Assembly (NCBI GenBank): GCA_013350335.1
Contig: CM023536.1
Coordinates: 39,874,314-39,938,313, forward strand
Length of the DNA: 64,000 nt
Direction of reading: 5' to 3'
Source of the DNA: Chimonanthus salicifolius
Taxonomy: Eukaryota > Streptophyta > Magnoliopsida > Laurales > Calycanthaceae
Part shown: in pieces, positions 23,590-35,825 of the stretch
How the letters are laid out: every line of letters starts with the position of its first letter
How positions within the stretch are numbered: position 1 is the stretch's first letter
Notes under the pieces: model-generated
What the model saw: only the letters and a program-made list of their open reading frames with translations
Told to the model about the DNA's origin: nothing
Database searches by the model: none
Made by a program: the position numbers and the translations under genes

Positions 23590-24824
23590 AAGCTCGTCAC
23601 TCCTCCACCTCCCATTTCTCTTGCATGATTGGGTTTTGGGATGGATTTTTATGGAATGAAGTGGGGATAGCCATTTGGGCCTAAGATGGGGAAGATTTCA
23701 TGGAGAAAAGTAAGGATCTCGGAAATGGGGCTTTGTATTGGGTAGGTTTGAGCTAAGTTCGGGTTTGGAACCCTAGTAGAAGGTGGATGATTGGGGGAAA
23801 TGGTACTTGACGAAATTGAAGTTGGGAAATGTTGTAAAATTGGGGATTTCTCATGAGTTGAGCTTGGTTGACCTAGTTGGGGTCAAACCTTGGGTTAATT
23901 TGGGTTTTTTTTTGTATTTGAGCATGTATTATGCCTAATTTAGAAACTTATTTGTGTTTCTTGTATGGTTATGTTGATTGGAGCCTAACACCCCCAATTC
24001 GTAGATAGACAACTCGCAAACCAACCCGGAGATGCATAGAATCCAAGATGAGGAACGCTACACACCTTGATTGGATGAAATGTGTTGACATGTGCTTGAT
24101 TAGGATTATTGGAATAATGATTGTTGCATGATACTATTTTTTATGTGATGAAACCCATGTTCTCCATTAATTCCTATGCATATTGATGAACTATGCTTGA
24201 TTTAATTTCTACAAGTTGATTAATGAATGACAACCCTTGCATGATGTGATAATGTGTTATGATTATTGGCTTGGACTAATGGAAAGGGGAGAAGTGGGGC
24301 CAAAAACCGTACACCACCATGGGGATGACCTTGTATTTTGAAATTGCAAGGAATGGACAGACAAGCCTTGTTTGAATTTCCCTGAGGCAAGAGTAGGACA
24401 ACTCCCCCAAGTCAACCCGGATTGGAAACAAAATAATTATGTGAATCCACATGACACTGCTATGTTTGCCATCTGTTATACTTGTGATAATGTTCATTTT
24501 CGTGCCCATGATCATGGATGCTAACTTTTTATATGCATTACTCATACATGTTGGGCCTGGGGCATATCAACACTAGGATGGGTAAGTGGATGCATAGATG
24601 GGGCATGAAGATATAGAGACTCTTAAGGTTGGATTGTGCATGAGGAGTAGAGAGGACAAGTGAATGTAATATCTCCCCCACCTGAACCCACTAGTGTAGA
24701 GGACTAACTCCATGAAGGAGGAAAGAATGACGATAAGGGCAAAGGGGCTTGATGGGACCATATGGGAACGACGGCAATGGCTATGGTGACTGGGTCACGT
24801 AGATATCGAAGAAGAGAATGTCCC

Positions 24825-24880
24825 TCACACGTTATGGCGTGGAGATTACGTCCTCACACGTTATGGCGTGGAGGCGACGT
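24825..24880. repeat. 29-bp tandem repeat, two copies
   Basis: tcacacgttatggcgtggag begins at 24825 and again at 24854. A partial preceding unit may extend it. Confidence 0.75.
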
Positions 24881-26849
24881 CCCTCCCAGATGTAGATGCA
24901 TGTCGAGCGTGCGAGACATGCAAAACAAGGTACTTTTATACACATCGGGTGTGATATACCCATCGGGTAAGTCGTGATCTAACCTCATATGGGAAATACT
25001 CTTATCACTTGATTTGGTGAGGGACACGCAGGGTGAGATATCTTTATGCACAACGGGTGAGCTAGACTCACTAGGTAAGAAAGAAATAGGTCCTGAGCTT
25101 AGGGTCATGGTGATTGGATTGCCCCGTTACGTATTGGTTGAGTGTATGGGACTATACTCGGATTAGCACAGCATGATGGCATAGCATGTTACATAGCATA
25201 CTTTTATCTATTAGTACCCCGGCTTGCTGAGTCTTTTGTTTGTCAAATCCATGACTCGTGTGAAGCATTTTCTTGAAGAAAGAATGTAACGACCTGACCC
25301 GTTTTTCTCCGATTTTAGAGAGATTTTTTGGATCTCCATGCCAGTCTAGATGTTTTAGTGGCAGTGGAGTGTGGGCGCTGTTTGTTCGATTTCAAGCTCG
25401 GGAATTCTGAGGGCATCTTGGTAATTTTGGTTTATATGTTGATTTTATATTAAAATTATTTGAAAATCACACATTTTGGTTCACTTTGAAATCATTTTAT
25501 AAAATTGGTGTGTTTCCTTTTGTTTTTTTTTCCTAAAAAAAAAAGGAAACCCTAGCCCTCTCATATATAAGCTCCTTTTCTTTATCTTTGTTGTTCGGCC
25601 CTTCATTCTCTTCCTCTCTTCTCCTTCACTCGAAAGCCTAACTCTTACCCTTGTGCCCCGCCGCCCTTGCTTTTCCTCTCTCCCCTGATCTCCCTTTACC
25701 GTTGCCGCCATCATCTCTTTCTCTCCCACTCTCGGATTCTTCTCATTTTTTCTTCTTTCTCTTCATCTCTCATCTTCTTTTCCCTATTGAAACCCTAGAT
25801 ATAACCCCTTTGTGCCACCGTCGCCAAGCATTTCTCTTCTCTTCTCTTGGTTCTTCTGCTCTCCTCTTCCCTCCTCTTCCCTCAAACCCTAGACCAAGCC
25901 TCGCCTCCATCTATTCTCCTTCTCTCTTCCTCTCTCCCCAGAAACCCTAATCTACAAACCCTTTGCCCCTTCACAAGCCCAAACCCAACCAAATCCAAAC
26001 CATCGGCCCAGTTCACCCCAAGCCCAATTGTGTTGAACCCAACTCGTTTTGCCCAACTCACTCTCAGATCTGACCCTCTCTTGAGGTCCAGGCCCAGTCT
26101 CTTGCAAACTAGATCCAATCTAGCAGATCCACGACCATTTTGGGCCTGTTTTAAGCCCATTTTTTGGCATGTTTTGGGAGTTTCGGGACTGTTTGGAAGC
26201 CCGTTCCAGCCAGAATTGTGGGACCGTTCCAGTTTTGTGGACTCATCTCAACTTCTCAAGTTCGGTAGCCAGTTGATTGCTTCCTTCAATCCTTCAATCT
26301 GTTTTCATCGCTTAGATTTGGAAAATGCACCTGTGAGGGAACCTATCACTAATTTTTAAAGTGCATTATACACTTCTTTATTTATGTGCGGATATAAAAT
26401 GCGGGGAATGGGGCTCTCCGGTATTATGAGCCACTCAGCAAAGGAACCGTTGATACCATTATGTGGCGGGGACCCCATCCGGATGTATTCATACCCAATG
26501 CTCACAGAAGCATGTATGAATTGCTTATATGATGTCATGGTTGATTTATGGTGTGATAATATGATTGGTTGGAGTGTATGATAACCTGCTATATATGTGA
26601 TAACTAGTGATACATATATTTGTTTATGATGTGATGTGCTATGAATGATAACATGCTTATAGATAATTATGCACGCATGTAGCTATTGTTTATGAGATGC
26701 AGGTGGCACATGGGTAGTAGGCTACATCAGAATCTAGAGATCCCTCCTAGCTTGTTGGGTAGTTAGTGTTGGAATGTTATGTGGAACCGCAGAGGGAAGC
26801 ATGGTTGAGCCATAGATTACCCGGTGGTGAGACATGGGTGGATACACTC

Positions 26850-27335
26850 CCTAGTGTGGATTAGATCGCCATGTCTATCTTTATGATTTTCGAACACACC
26901 CATAGGAGAGGTTGTGGTCCGGTTTGGAGGGCGATGTACCTCGGAGTCCCCAGTGTCGATTAGACTGCCAGGTCTATTCTTGTGATATTTTAATGCACCC
27001 ATGGGAGAGGTTTGGTAGTGGGTTAGGCCATCAGGTCTATCCTTGAGATTTTCTGACACTCCTATGGGAGATGTGTGGTCCGGTTTGGAGGACGAGGTGC
27101 CCGGGAGTCTCAAGAGGGATAAGGAGTATGGTTTAGCATGTTAGGTCTATTCTAGTGATCTTCAGACGCACCTATGGGAGAGGTGTGGTCTGGTTTGGAG
27201 AGTGAGGTGCCTGGGAGTCTCTAGTGTGGATTAGACCGTCGAGTCTATCCTTGAGATTTTTGGACACGCTTTTGGGAGAGGCGTGGTCTGGTTTGGAGCG
27301 TGAGGTGCTCGAGAGTCCTAGGAGGGAAATGTTGG
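26850..27335. repeat. Tandem array, period about 100 bp, five copies
   Basis: The phrase ggtctat-ctt-gagatttt followed by acacccatgggagagg and gtggtctggtttggag recurs. The gtctat anchors are at 26873, 26972, 27035, 27145 and 27243, so one unit is shortened to about 63 bp. Confidence 0.75.
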
Positions 27336-27484
27336 GAGGTGGTCATGGTAGCCTCAGAGAATCCATTAGAACGAGTGTTGGTTCGCCCAAGGCAGATTTG
27401 GAGGTCCATACAGTCACGGTACCCGAATGCATGGTGGATGAGGTGTCCTTAATGGTCCGATGGAATGAGTAGTGCTCCCACGTG

Positions 27485-28060
27485 AAGACAAGAGGGTGGG
27501 ATGGTGGTTATGATCCTCAGATGTCGAGTGGGTTGAGGGTGTATTAGCCCACTCATTGGTAGAGGGATGGTGCAGGTGGAGGACAGCTTCTGCTGATATA
27601 GTTTGTGATCCCCGGATAACTGAGTGGGTTGAGGGTGTTTCGCCTACACATCGGTCGAGGGCTGGTACTGTTGAGGACAGCTCTCGCTGGTACAGTTTGT
27701 GATCCCTGGATAACCGAGTGGGTTGAAGGTGTTTCGCCCACACATCAGCCGAGGGATGATGCAGTTGAGGTCAGCTCCCGCTGATATAGTTTATGATCAC
27801 CGAACAACAGAGTGGGTCGAGGGTGTTTTGCTCACATATCGGTTAAGAGCTTGTGCGGATGAGGGCATCTCCCGCTGGTATGGTTTGTGATCCCCGGATA
27901 GCGAGTGAGTTGAGGGTGTTTCGCCTACACATCGGCAAAAGGATGGTGTGGTTGAGGACAACTCCCGATAATATTTTTGTGATCCCCGGATGGCCGAGTG
28001 GGTTGAGGGTGTTGCCCACATATCGATAGAGGGATGGTACAGTCTGAGATGTATATTCTA
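27485..28060. repeat. Tandem array, period about 94 bp, six copies
   Basis: The anchor gggttgagggtgtttcgcc occurs at about 27530, 27626, 27720, 27814, 27907 and 28000, with spacings of 93-96 bp. Each unit also carries gacagctcccgctgatatag and gtttgtgatccccgg. Confidence 0.85.
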
Positions 28061-28395
28061 GGCTATGACACCGGTAGGGTGGGGACAATTTGAGCTGTGT
28101 ATTCTAGGCTATGACACCTGTAGAGCGGGGACAATCTGAGGTGTAGTGTGATATGGTATTCCAGGCTATGACAGTGGAAGGGTAGTGACAATCCGAGGTG
28201 TGTATTTCAGGCCATGACACCTGCAGGGTAGAAACAATTTGAGGTCTGCATTTCAATGCTATGACACATGCAGGATGGGGACAATCTGAGGTGTAGTGTG
28301 AAATGCTATTCTAGGCTATGACACCGGCAGTGTGGTGACAGTCTGAGGTTTGTATTTCAGGCTATGACACCTGCAGGGTGGGGAGAGTTTGTGCT
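28061..28395. repeat. Tandem array with alternating 46/57-bp units
   Basis: The anchor aggctatgacacc is at 28061, 28107, 28164, 28210, 28257, 28313 and 28360, giving spacings 46, 57, 46, 47, 56, 47. The long units contain an extra gtgtagtgtg. The pattern repeats every three units, about 150 bp. Confidence 0.8.
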
Positions 28396-28702
28396 CGGAG
28401 TGGGCCTATATGGAGGTGGTAGCCCTAGATGTAGGTCGGTTGTATGTTATGTCGAGTACCCGCTGGATGGTCCTCAAGCTGGGTTGTGCGTGTGCTATTT
28501 GGGACCGTGCATGTAGACATTCTTGATATCTCGTAATAGTGGGTAAGCAGTGTATGATGTGTGTTGGGTGATTTATATATTTATGTGATCCTTCATTGGG
28601 TATGTAGTACTCACCCCTTGACTTTCAGGTGATTCGATGGAAGTGGGACCCAGTGAGTCCCAAGACCAGGTCTAAGCGGTGACGGTTACGGATTGTTTAA
28701 TT

Positions 28703-30033
28703 CAATGTTGTCAAACTTGACCCGACCGGCAGTTGACTCGTCGGTTCAACTGTGACTAGCTACATGACGGGTCGGGTCAGTTTTAAACCCGCTTGAGTTA
28801 CAAACCCGTAAAATTCCTCCGTCACTCGTGGGTCAACCCGGAATAAACCCTCGACCCGTTGGATTAAAAACCTATTTTTAAAATGGAAAAAAATTAAACA
28901 ATTGAAATAATACATTTAATTTTGCATGCCCAATGGGACCAGCCCATAAAACCCAGCTAAAAAGTGGGAAAAGGTGATTGTTACTAACTTCCTCATCCCC
29001 TTTTATAGCCTATTCATGTGGGAATTGTTTTCAAACTTACCATTGTGGGACTTGAGTAATGTAGATGTAACTTAGTAAAGAATTGTGAGAGTTGGCCGTG
29101 AGTTTGTTGTATTGGAATACAATAGTCACAACATTTTACATTTTAAGACATTAACAAGAAATTGTCAAATAAAAAAGTTACATAAATGCATATTTTAAAA
29201 TAGTTATACAATACTACAAATTAAAATTTTATAATTTGCCCACATGGGTGTAGCTCAAGTGGTTAACCTCCCGCCTCAAAAAGCGAGAGGTGCCAAGTTC
29301 GAGCCCCCATGGCCTAACCTGGTGTACTCTAAGGGCAGTGGGTATCGCCCATGGGGGTTTTACACTGGGTTTCCTACGGTTTCCCACACGTAAATTCAAA
29401 AAAAAAAAATTATAATTTAAAATCTTGAAAAAATTGCAGTAGATCAAACATTTATGACTTTTTTGAAGAGCCTATGATTATTATTTAAAATTCAATATGA
29501 CTCAGAGTCAATTAGATTTCATTCAATTAAAAAAAAAATTGAATGTGAGAGTTGATGAATTATTTTGAATTTTTATTTTTTATAAATACTTAGTTGAATT
29601 TTCTCACTCGAGGAACTGAATTTGAGTTTTCGAGCATGAGTCATTTATATGTATATTGTATTTTATATTTTATTGTTATTGTTATTTATATTATATTATC
29701 TTATTTAATAGTTAATAGTTTAATATTATTTATCATATTATATTGACTGAAACAGGTTTGACTGAGTTTATTTAACCCAAATTTCTCATGAAATGGTTCA
29801 GTCAACATGTCAAATTTTAAAATATTGTTCTCAACCACTAAAATATATATTGATAAAATAGTTTTTACATAAAATTTTATTTCAACTCATTAATTAAACC
29901 TTATTAATAATTTAATATTATATTAATGATATGGGTTTGACCGGGTTTGACTACATGTCAACCCAGTTGAACTTTATTTAACCCACCCTTCCTCTAAGAC
30001 GGGTCGCTCCACGGGCCGGATTTTAAAACATTG
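28703..30033. mobile_element. hAT-like non-autonomous element (1.33 kb) inside the solo LTR
   Basis: Ends CAATGTTGTCAAACTTGACC and, inverted, CAATGTTTTAAAATCCGGCC. Flanks are gtttaatt (28695-28702) and gtttaata (30034-30041), an 8-bp duplication with one change, as expected for hAT. The interior is rich in gggttgac/gtcaaccc motifs and AT sequence, and it carries a SINE at 29238-29409. No transposase seen. The nearby duplicated LTR segment at 30132-30300 shows the site without the insertion. Confidence 0.65.
29238..29409 (+). repeat. tRNA-derived SINE, full length, with 9-bp TSD
   Basis: Polymerase III A box TAGCTCAAGTGG at 29251-29262 and B box GTTCGAGCCCC at 29297-29307. These are followed by the family body (ggtgtactctaagggcagtg, cccatgggggttttacac) and an A tail. 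ttataattt flanks both sides (29229-29237 and 29410-29418). It depends on a LINE reverse transcriptase. This is the best-preserved copy of the family in the window. Confidence 0.9.
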
Positions 30034-30131
30034 GTTTAATATCTTTCCCTTTTGTTATTTTGAGAAAATAATGTATTTTTAATTCAGAAGTGGTTTGATA
30101 TTATTGATAATTGTAATAATTACTTATTACA

Positions 30132-30300
30132 CTACTAGGACCCAGTAAGTCCCAGGACCAGGTCTAAGTAGTGACGGTTACGCATTGTTTAATTTCTTTC
30201 CCTTTTGTTATTTAGAGAAAACAACGTATTTTTAATTCAGAAGTGGTTTCATATTATGGATAATTGTAATAATCGCTTATTACACTACTATGTTGGTTTG
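30132..30300 (+). repeat. Duplicated LTR segment (uninterrupted copy)
   Basis: ggacccagtaagtcccagga to cactacta repeats 28643-28702 joined to 30034-30131. It therefore duplicates the LTR segment into which the hAT-like element inserted. Confidence 0.8.
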
Positions 30301-30430
30301 ATATTCTAGTACTTTTATTGCTCCCATTTAATGTTATTGTTGATAATCCAAAAAAAAAAAAAATTAAACCCGATATCCGCCTTTAAGATGTTTAAAAAAT
30401 AACACGCTTGTAATGGGACGAGGTGTTACA

Positions 30431-32040
30431 TAGAAGTTGAAGAATCAAGTCTCAAGTGATAGTTAAATCAAATTAAAAAATGGAAGATTATTTAAGATTC
30501 AATAGATCATCATGTGTATGACAATCACTCAAGGCAAATTGGCCATAGAAGACTCTAGGACCCATAACTTAGGATGACCATGCCTAAGCTTAGTAATCAC
30601 ATTTGGTTAATCTAAGAAAGCCTTGTGGTTGTTTGACACCAAAACCAGAACTTGGACTTAAAGTTTAAACCATTGATTTTACTTGTCATGGCGACACTTC
30701 GTATTAGGTGATCTATCGCAATGACAAAGGATGATAATATCGTGGTATAGTGATCGATCGTCTGTAAAATCGAAGTTTCTGGTTTGGAATGGTCTGTTAA
30801 ATAGATGTTGTCTCTAGGTGTTACAATCATGGTCATGATCTATTGCTGGGAAAGGCCCGATCAATCGAGCATACGATCAATCGACTGGACTTAACAAAAA
30901 ATATGGTCTAGAAAATTTGGTCAAAACATGTGTGCCTTAGGATGACACAATCGTGAGTCGGCGACCCATAGTGTGGTACATATCACGATTCATCGGGCGT
31001 ACAACCCATCGTCTGAGACAGGGCCGATTCATCAGGTGCACAATCCATCGGCCTGGGTTTTTAGAATTCTGGTTTGGACAAACACTGTTAATATCAGTTG
31101 GTCTAAGGACGACCCCATCGTCAGTGAATGATCCATTGCAACAAATTGGCATGATATATAGTGGATCACAATCAATCGTTGGGTGATCGTTTTTGAAACG
31201 TTACAATGCATTTAATGCGCAATGGTCATATTGGTGGAGAACAATTTTGAACCACCACGATCCATCGTGTGGACAATCGATCGTCCTGCTTTGGAAATTT
31301 TGGGTTACTTATTTAAGCTCTGGATTTTTTTTAAGGGGTAGAGCTTTTGGAATTAGAAAAATCAGAGGCAAACATCTGAGAGTCATACACCCCTCACACT
31401 CTCTCTCTAAACATCTTATGTGGTAAATCCTTTTGGAAGTCGAATCATTATTGATTGAGATTAAGAAAGAAAAAAAAAAACTAGTTCTAGGATTCAACTT
31501 GCACATCTGCATTCCTAGAATCCATCTTCCAAACTTGTGATTGCTCATAAAAGGTACATCTTCATCATCAACAAGATCACATTGGGAGAGCTATTCAAGA
31601 AACACATCTATATCAAGCTTGAGCTTCAAAGGCAAGTGTTTTTTTGTGTTTTTAATTTCATTATCTTGTGAAGTGGACTAAGGTAAGGAAGCTTGAACCA
31701 CTATAAAAAATAAAAGGATAAGGAAGTAGACCGAAGGTGGTCGAACCTTTCAAAGTTAAGAGTGTAAGTGAAGTTCCTACACTATTCGAGATGGTGTAAT
31801 TCTCCACATAGTTTATTTGGGATAACCCTAGATTGGGTGAGTCCATTAGTGGATGCATGTTTGTTTAAACCGAACCACTATATATTGGGTGTCCATGTGT
31901 TTGATCTTTTGTTTGTGTGATTTCTAAATTAATTGGCACATAGCTTCTTCACACAACACCATTTCATCTTGATTAACATTGTCATTGCATGTGCTCATCC
32001 TTAAAATTTAGGTAACAGTACACCGGTCAGGTCCAACGGA
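30431..32040 (+). mobile_element. Ty1/copia LTR-like relic, copy A
   Basis: Collinear with copy B (32041-32553 continued at 39534-40200). Shared phrases include gagacagggccga, gttac-atgcatttaatg, attgagattaaga, cacattgggaga and gaaccactata. Both contain many GATCAATCG-type motifs. Non-coding, with TATA-less AT-rich flanks. Assignment to a copia-type LTR rests on overall style and on the C-rich run ending copy B, so it is tentative. Confidence 0.45.
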
Positions 32041-32553
32041 CCACGTGGACTAGTATAGGCCAAATTGGAGATTTACACGCACTAACAATGGGACATTCAT
32101 ACATTTTGTATTTTGTGATGACATGGTTATGCACTAATCAATCGTGCGCACTGACCAATCGCTAGAGACAGGGCCGAGACATGGAGTCCACGACCCATAA
32201 CCTTGGGTTTGGATGAGGTTTGTCATGACAAGGCACTATCAAAACATGATAGCCCCAGACCGATACATTCACCAACTCACGATCTATCGCCAATGGATGT
32301 TCATGATCAATCGTATGGGTGATCAATCATGTGTAACCTTTTTTTGCCGTTACTATGCATTTAATGTTCAACGGTCGGGTTGGTGAAATTCACTTTCGAA
32401 CACGGACGGTTGATCGCCAGGTCACGATCAATCGTGTATTTCAGTGACTCGAAAATTCTTTTTGCCTCTAATAAATGCTCCATTGTTTAGAGAGTTTAAG
32501 GATCCCTTGGAGAGCATTTATGATTTGCATCTATCATTGTTACACTCTCAAAC
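32041..32553 (+). mobile_element. Ty1/copia LTR-like relic, copy B, left part
   Basis: It matches copy A from about 30900 onward and is interrupted at caaac by the minus-strand solo LTR. It resumes at 39534. Confidence 0.45.
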
Positions 32554-35375
32554 TGTAACAACCTGACCCGTTTAGTGGGCTCGGATTGCTACTATTTTTT
32601 TTTTTTAATTTCCAATCAATTAAACTCATAACTGGGCTGGATCATCAATGTAAATAGTTAAGCCCAGTAATAAAATGTCACACATGCTCTTCACATGTGG
32701 ACCCAAACATATACCATATATCTACCCATTTACAACACATATGATACAAACAAATATTTACATCACATGATTAAACGTAATTATATTCATATTCAAAACA
32801 GAGTTGCTAACAGTAACATGGTGGTCTAATACATGATTAAAAGACAATAAGTACCACATGCATTACTTATACAAAACATGGTTACACAACCAACAAAACA
32901 AAAGAGATGGTATTTCCCATCTGTGGGAGATAGAAACAACAACAACAACTTTAACATTCTAAGCTTGCAATGGAGGTTCCTCCTCATCGGGTACATCTCC
33001 TGAAATGTGAAAGACATGAGCTAACTAGCCTAGTGAAGAGAACATAATAAAACACAATTATCAATATCATGTTTGTAAAACCCTGCCCCAAATTAGGCAT
33101 GTTTTACCTTAATAAATCCTGTTTAGTCGGTTAATCTCGAGGATTACGGTTAAGGCTTCGAGGGAAACCCAGTTGTGGCCCAATCCGAGCTCATGAGCTC
33201 AGTGATCCACCCCGTTCAGCTGGAGGGGCATTTTGGTAATTTACCGCTTGTTGTGTTTATTTTATAAATTTCGTTGATATATGATTATTATTGGTTGATA
33301 ATGTTCTCCTTAATAAAGGATTTGCATTCCTAATTTTAAAATGAATTTATTTTCAGAAAATGGTATTTAAAATCCGCCCGTCAAAACCCCGAAAGGGAGT
33401 ATTAATTATTTTAAAGGGTTTTTGGAATAAAATAAATTTAGAAAATAGTATCTTGTGTTAGACCATTTTAAGTATGGTCTAGTTATTCCATTTCACCTCA
33501 AAATGAGATTTCTAAATTGATTATTTTAACATTTGTTTATTTAAGTAAATATTGGTTAATTATGGTTTTTATTTAAATCAAGGGTTTTTAATAAGAGATA
33601 AATTCTAAAAGTTTTATGGTGATTAAGGTTTTAAAAACCCAACTTATCTGTAAGGTTGGATTAAGTTTTTGAGCCTTAAAATCATACTTTTAGTTTTAAA
33701 TCGGCTTTTATGTATAAAAAAGGCCTTTTAGCAAAAGTGGAAAACCTGCAGGGACTTATTTGCAACCGAGGTTACCGAACAGTGTAACCACTATTCGAAC
33801 GTCAGCTACCGATGCATGCAGCCGCATGCAGTGGCCAATCGACCCCAAATTCTGGCCAAAATTCTATAAATACAGCCTCTTTCAACCGGATTGACTCCCA
33901 CAAACTTTCTTCTCTTCCTTAATCTTTGTTCTCAGTTGAAAAACCAGAAACCCAGCCGATTATAGCCTCTGTTCTTTCTCTGTTTATCAGTCACTATAAG
34001 CTTAGAGGGAAGGATTGCAAAATCTGGATTTTCAAACCAGGAACCCAAGTGAAGGTATCCATTGCATTCTCCTTTCAATTTCAATCTGTTTTGAATCAAA
34101 TAAAACCGAATTTGACCCTGTTTTCAGTGAGAAAACCCATTTCAAAGTTTTAAGGAAAACCCGATTTCAAAATCTGGTGGCCCAGTGAGCTTTAAGGCTC
34201 CAAACCATTCCCTATGGAAAGAGGACTCCCAAAGGAGTCCATCAGACTGGATGGATATGAAAACCGAGTCCGGGAAGCCCTCCGTTTCCGGAATCGCATT
34301 TCACTGTCCAACTGCCGTCACTATCTGCTGGTGCAGACAGTGGAGAAGACGACTCTTAGAAGGTCCGAGAGCCGATCTTCGGATGGTCCGAACCTTCAGA
34401 CGGTCCGAGCATTAACCCTCAGACGTCCGAGCTTCACCCGAAGCCCAGTTACGCCCGAGGCAAGCCAGACCCTTTCGGACGTACCGAGCCGAGCTCGGAA
34501 GGACCGAACCCACTCGGACGTTCCGAACCCAGACTTCGGACGTTCCGAGGCATACAAACCCACCGAGACTTGTTTTCTCTGTTTCTTTCGGTTCGGATGG
34601 ACTTCGGAAGGTCCGAGACCTGATCTTCGAACGATTCGAAGTCAGACCCATGTTCCGAGGTCAGTGACTAGTTTAGGTGTGGTTCGGATGATCCGAAGCC
34701 ACAGTACTGGGTTCGGAGGAACCTAGTTTTTAAGTGTAAATCTGGGTTGTTTATTTGATATGATGTGATGATTAGTACCCAATGTTAATCTAAAAATGTG
34801 TACTAACCCTTTTCTCTTATTATTTATAGTGTAAATACTGTTGTATTCGCTTCTAGGCCGACCCTATTGGTCGGGCACTGAGTGATTCACTTTCAGGCCG
34901 ACGCTATATAGTCGGGCACTGAGTGACCTCGAGGCCTAACTCAAAATGTCAGATCTGGTCCTATCCAGAAGACAACCGAGAAGTGACCCGAGGATCTAGA
35001 CCTAAACTTAATAAGTCAATCTGGTCAATGCCCAGAAGACAATATGAGTTTTGGACTGAGCCCCTTTTTATTTATATTATTATCTTGTGGATGATTATAA
35101 TTTAAAAAGGATAGAAACCGAGTAGGAGACTCAATTCCATGTACCTTGGATGTTTTGGGAAAACCAGTATGATTTCGAAATACTGCTTGTATGTGTACAT
35201 GTTATATATGAATGTTGTGTATATTGATTGTGTACTTGCCTGTTGTTTGAACAGAGACCGCGCAACCACACAATCAAGGTGAGGGAACTTAACTTTGCAA
35301 CTTGATGTAAATAGGTTTAATTGTTATGGTTATTGAGCAATGAGTGGATTCAAATTTGATGAACCCACTCATGTG

Positions 35376-35545
35376 CCCAGACTTGACGCACTATGGTAAG
35401 AGTGCTTATGATGTTGGCCTAGACTTGATGCACTATGGTAAGAGTGCTTGTGATGCTGGCCTAGACTTGACGCACTATGGTAAAAGTGCTTATGATGTTG
35501 GCCTAGACTTGACGCACTATGGTAAGAGTACTTATGATGCTGGTA
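35376..35545 (+). repeat. 48-bp tandem repeat, about 3.5 copies
   Basis: cctagacttgacgcactatg plus gtaagagtgcttatgatg recurs four times with few changes. The open frames across it, on both strands, are due to the repeat. Confidence 0.9.
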
Positions 35546-35622
35546 AATGCTATGATCAGATGAAATGTGTATTACTGCTTCCACGTGCCTGGACTATCGA
35601 ATCAATATCGGCCATATGGGAG

Positions 35623-35825
35623 ATGGTTTATGTCTACTGGACCATGGGTGGACTGTGGGCGTCAGTTGCTGACCCGAAGGGTGTCAGTACCGGCTATGAG
35701 AGAGCCGGAGATATACTTGCAAGAATGGTTTATGTCTACTGGACCATGGGTGGACTGTGGGCGTCAGTTGCTGACCCGAAGGGTGTCAGTACCGGCTATG
35801 GGAGAGCCGGAGATATACCTGCAAA
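35623..35825 (+). repeat. About 101-bp tandem repeat, two copies
   Basis: tggtttatgtctactggacc to gagccggagatatac occurs twice in a row, almost identical. Confidence 0.9.

Larger units (their letters stand above)
22554..25284 (+). mobile_element. LTR-like sequence (Ty3/gypsy type), interrupted by a TRIM
   Basis: It begins TGTAATGACTCAACTT and has GAGGACTCGGTGAGAGTTCG-type repeats before a TATA-like ttatttaaag at 22851-22860. Pyrimidine-rich leader sequence then ends in a donor-like CCAAG/GTAATC near 23046. A TRIM interrupts it just after that point. Downstream are short tandem blocks (24825-24880, and tcgggt/gatat motifs at 24940-25060) and taccccggcttgctgagtc at 25216, a phrase typical of long gypsy LTRs. 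No gag or pol was seen. The right end coincides with the start of the next LTR at 25285, so its true 3' end is not resolved. Confidence 0.5.
25285..30430 (+). mobile_element. Long solo LTR (about 3.8 kb without its insertion)
   Basis: It starts TGTAACGACCTGACCCG and ends GGACGAGGTGTTACA. TATA (tatataa) is at 25564-25570, followed by about 350 bases of CT-rich leader. Near the 3' side it carries cattgggtatgtagtactca then ctttcag/GTGAT (28590-28630), the same phrase seen in the other long LTRs here. Three tandem arrays occupy 26850-28395. A hAT-like element (28703-30033) splits it, and a short duplication lies at 30132-30300. There is no primer site, gag or pol, hence a solo LTR. The flanking aagaa/tagaa match at four of five bases. 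Confidence 0.65.

Noticed and set aside
25651..26359. Long Ser/Leu/Pro-rich open frames
   Set aside because: They lie in the CT-rich leader of a solo LTR just after its TATA box. Low complexity keeps several frames open.
27414..28088. Minus-strand open frames with repeated GETPSTHS-type units
   Set aside because: They are translations of the 94-bp tandem array in an LTR, not a repeat protein gene.
27485..28395. CRISPR-like regular spacing
   Set aside because: The whole unit repeats, there are no unique spacers, and the DNA is plant nuclear.
29238..29409. tRNA gene
   Set aside because: A and B boxes are present, but the sequence continues as a SINE body with A tail and target duplication and does not fold as a full tRNA.
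34185..34726. Arg/Ser-rich frames up to 170 codons, both strands
   Set aside because: They come from repeated TTCGGAC/GTCCGAG motifs in the solo LTR at 33074-36577.
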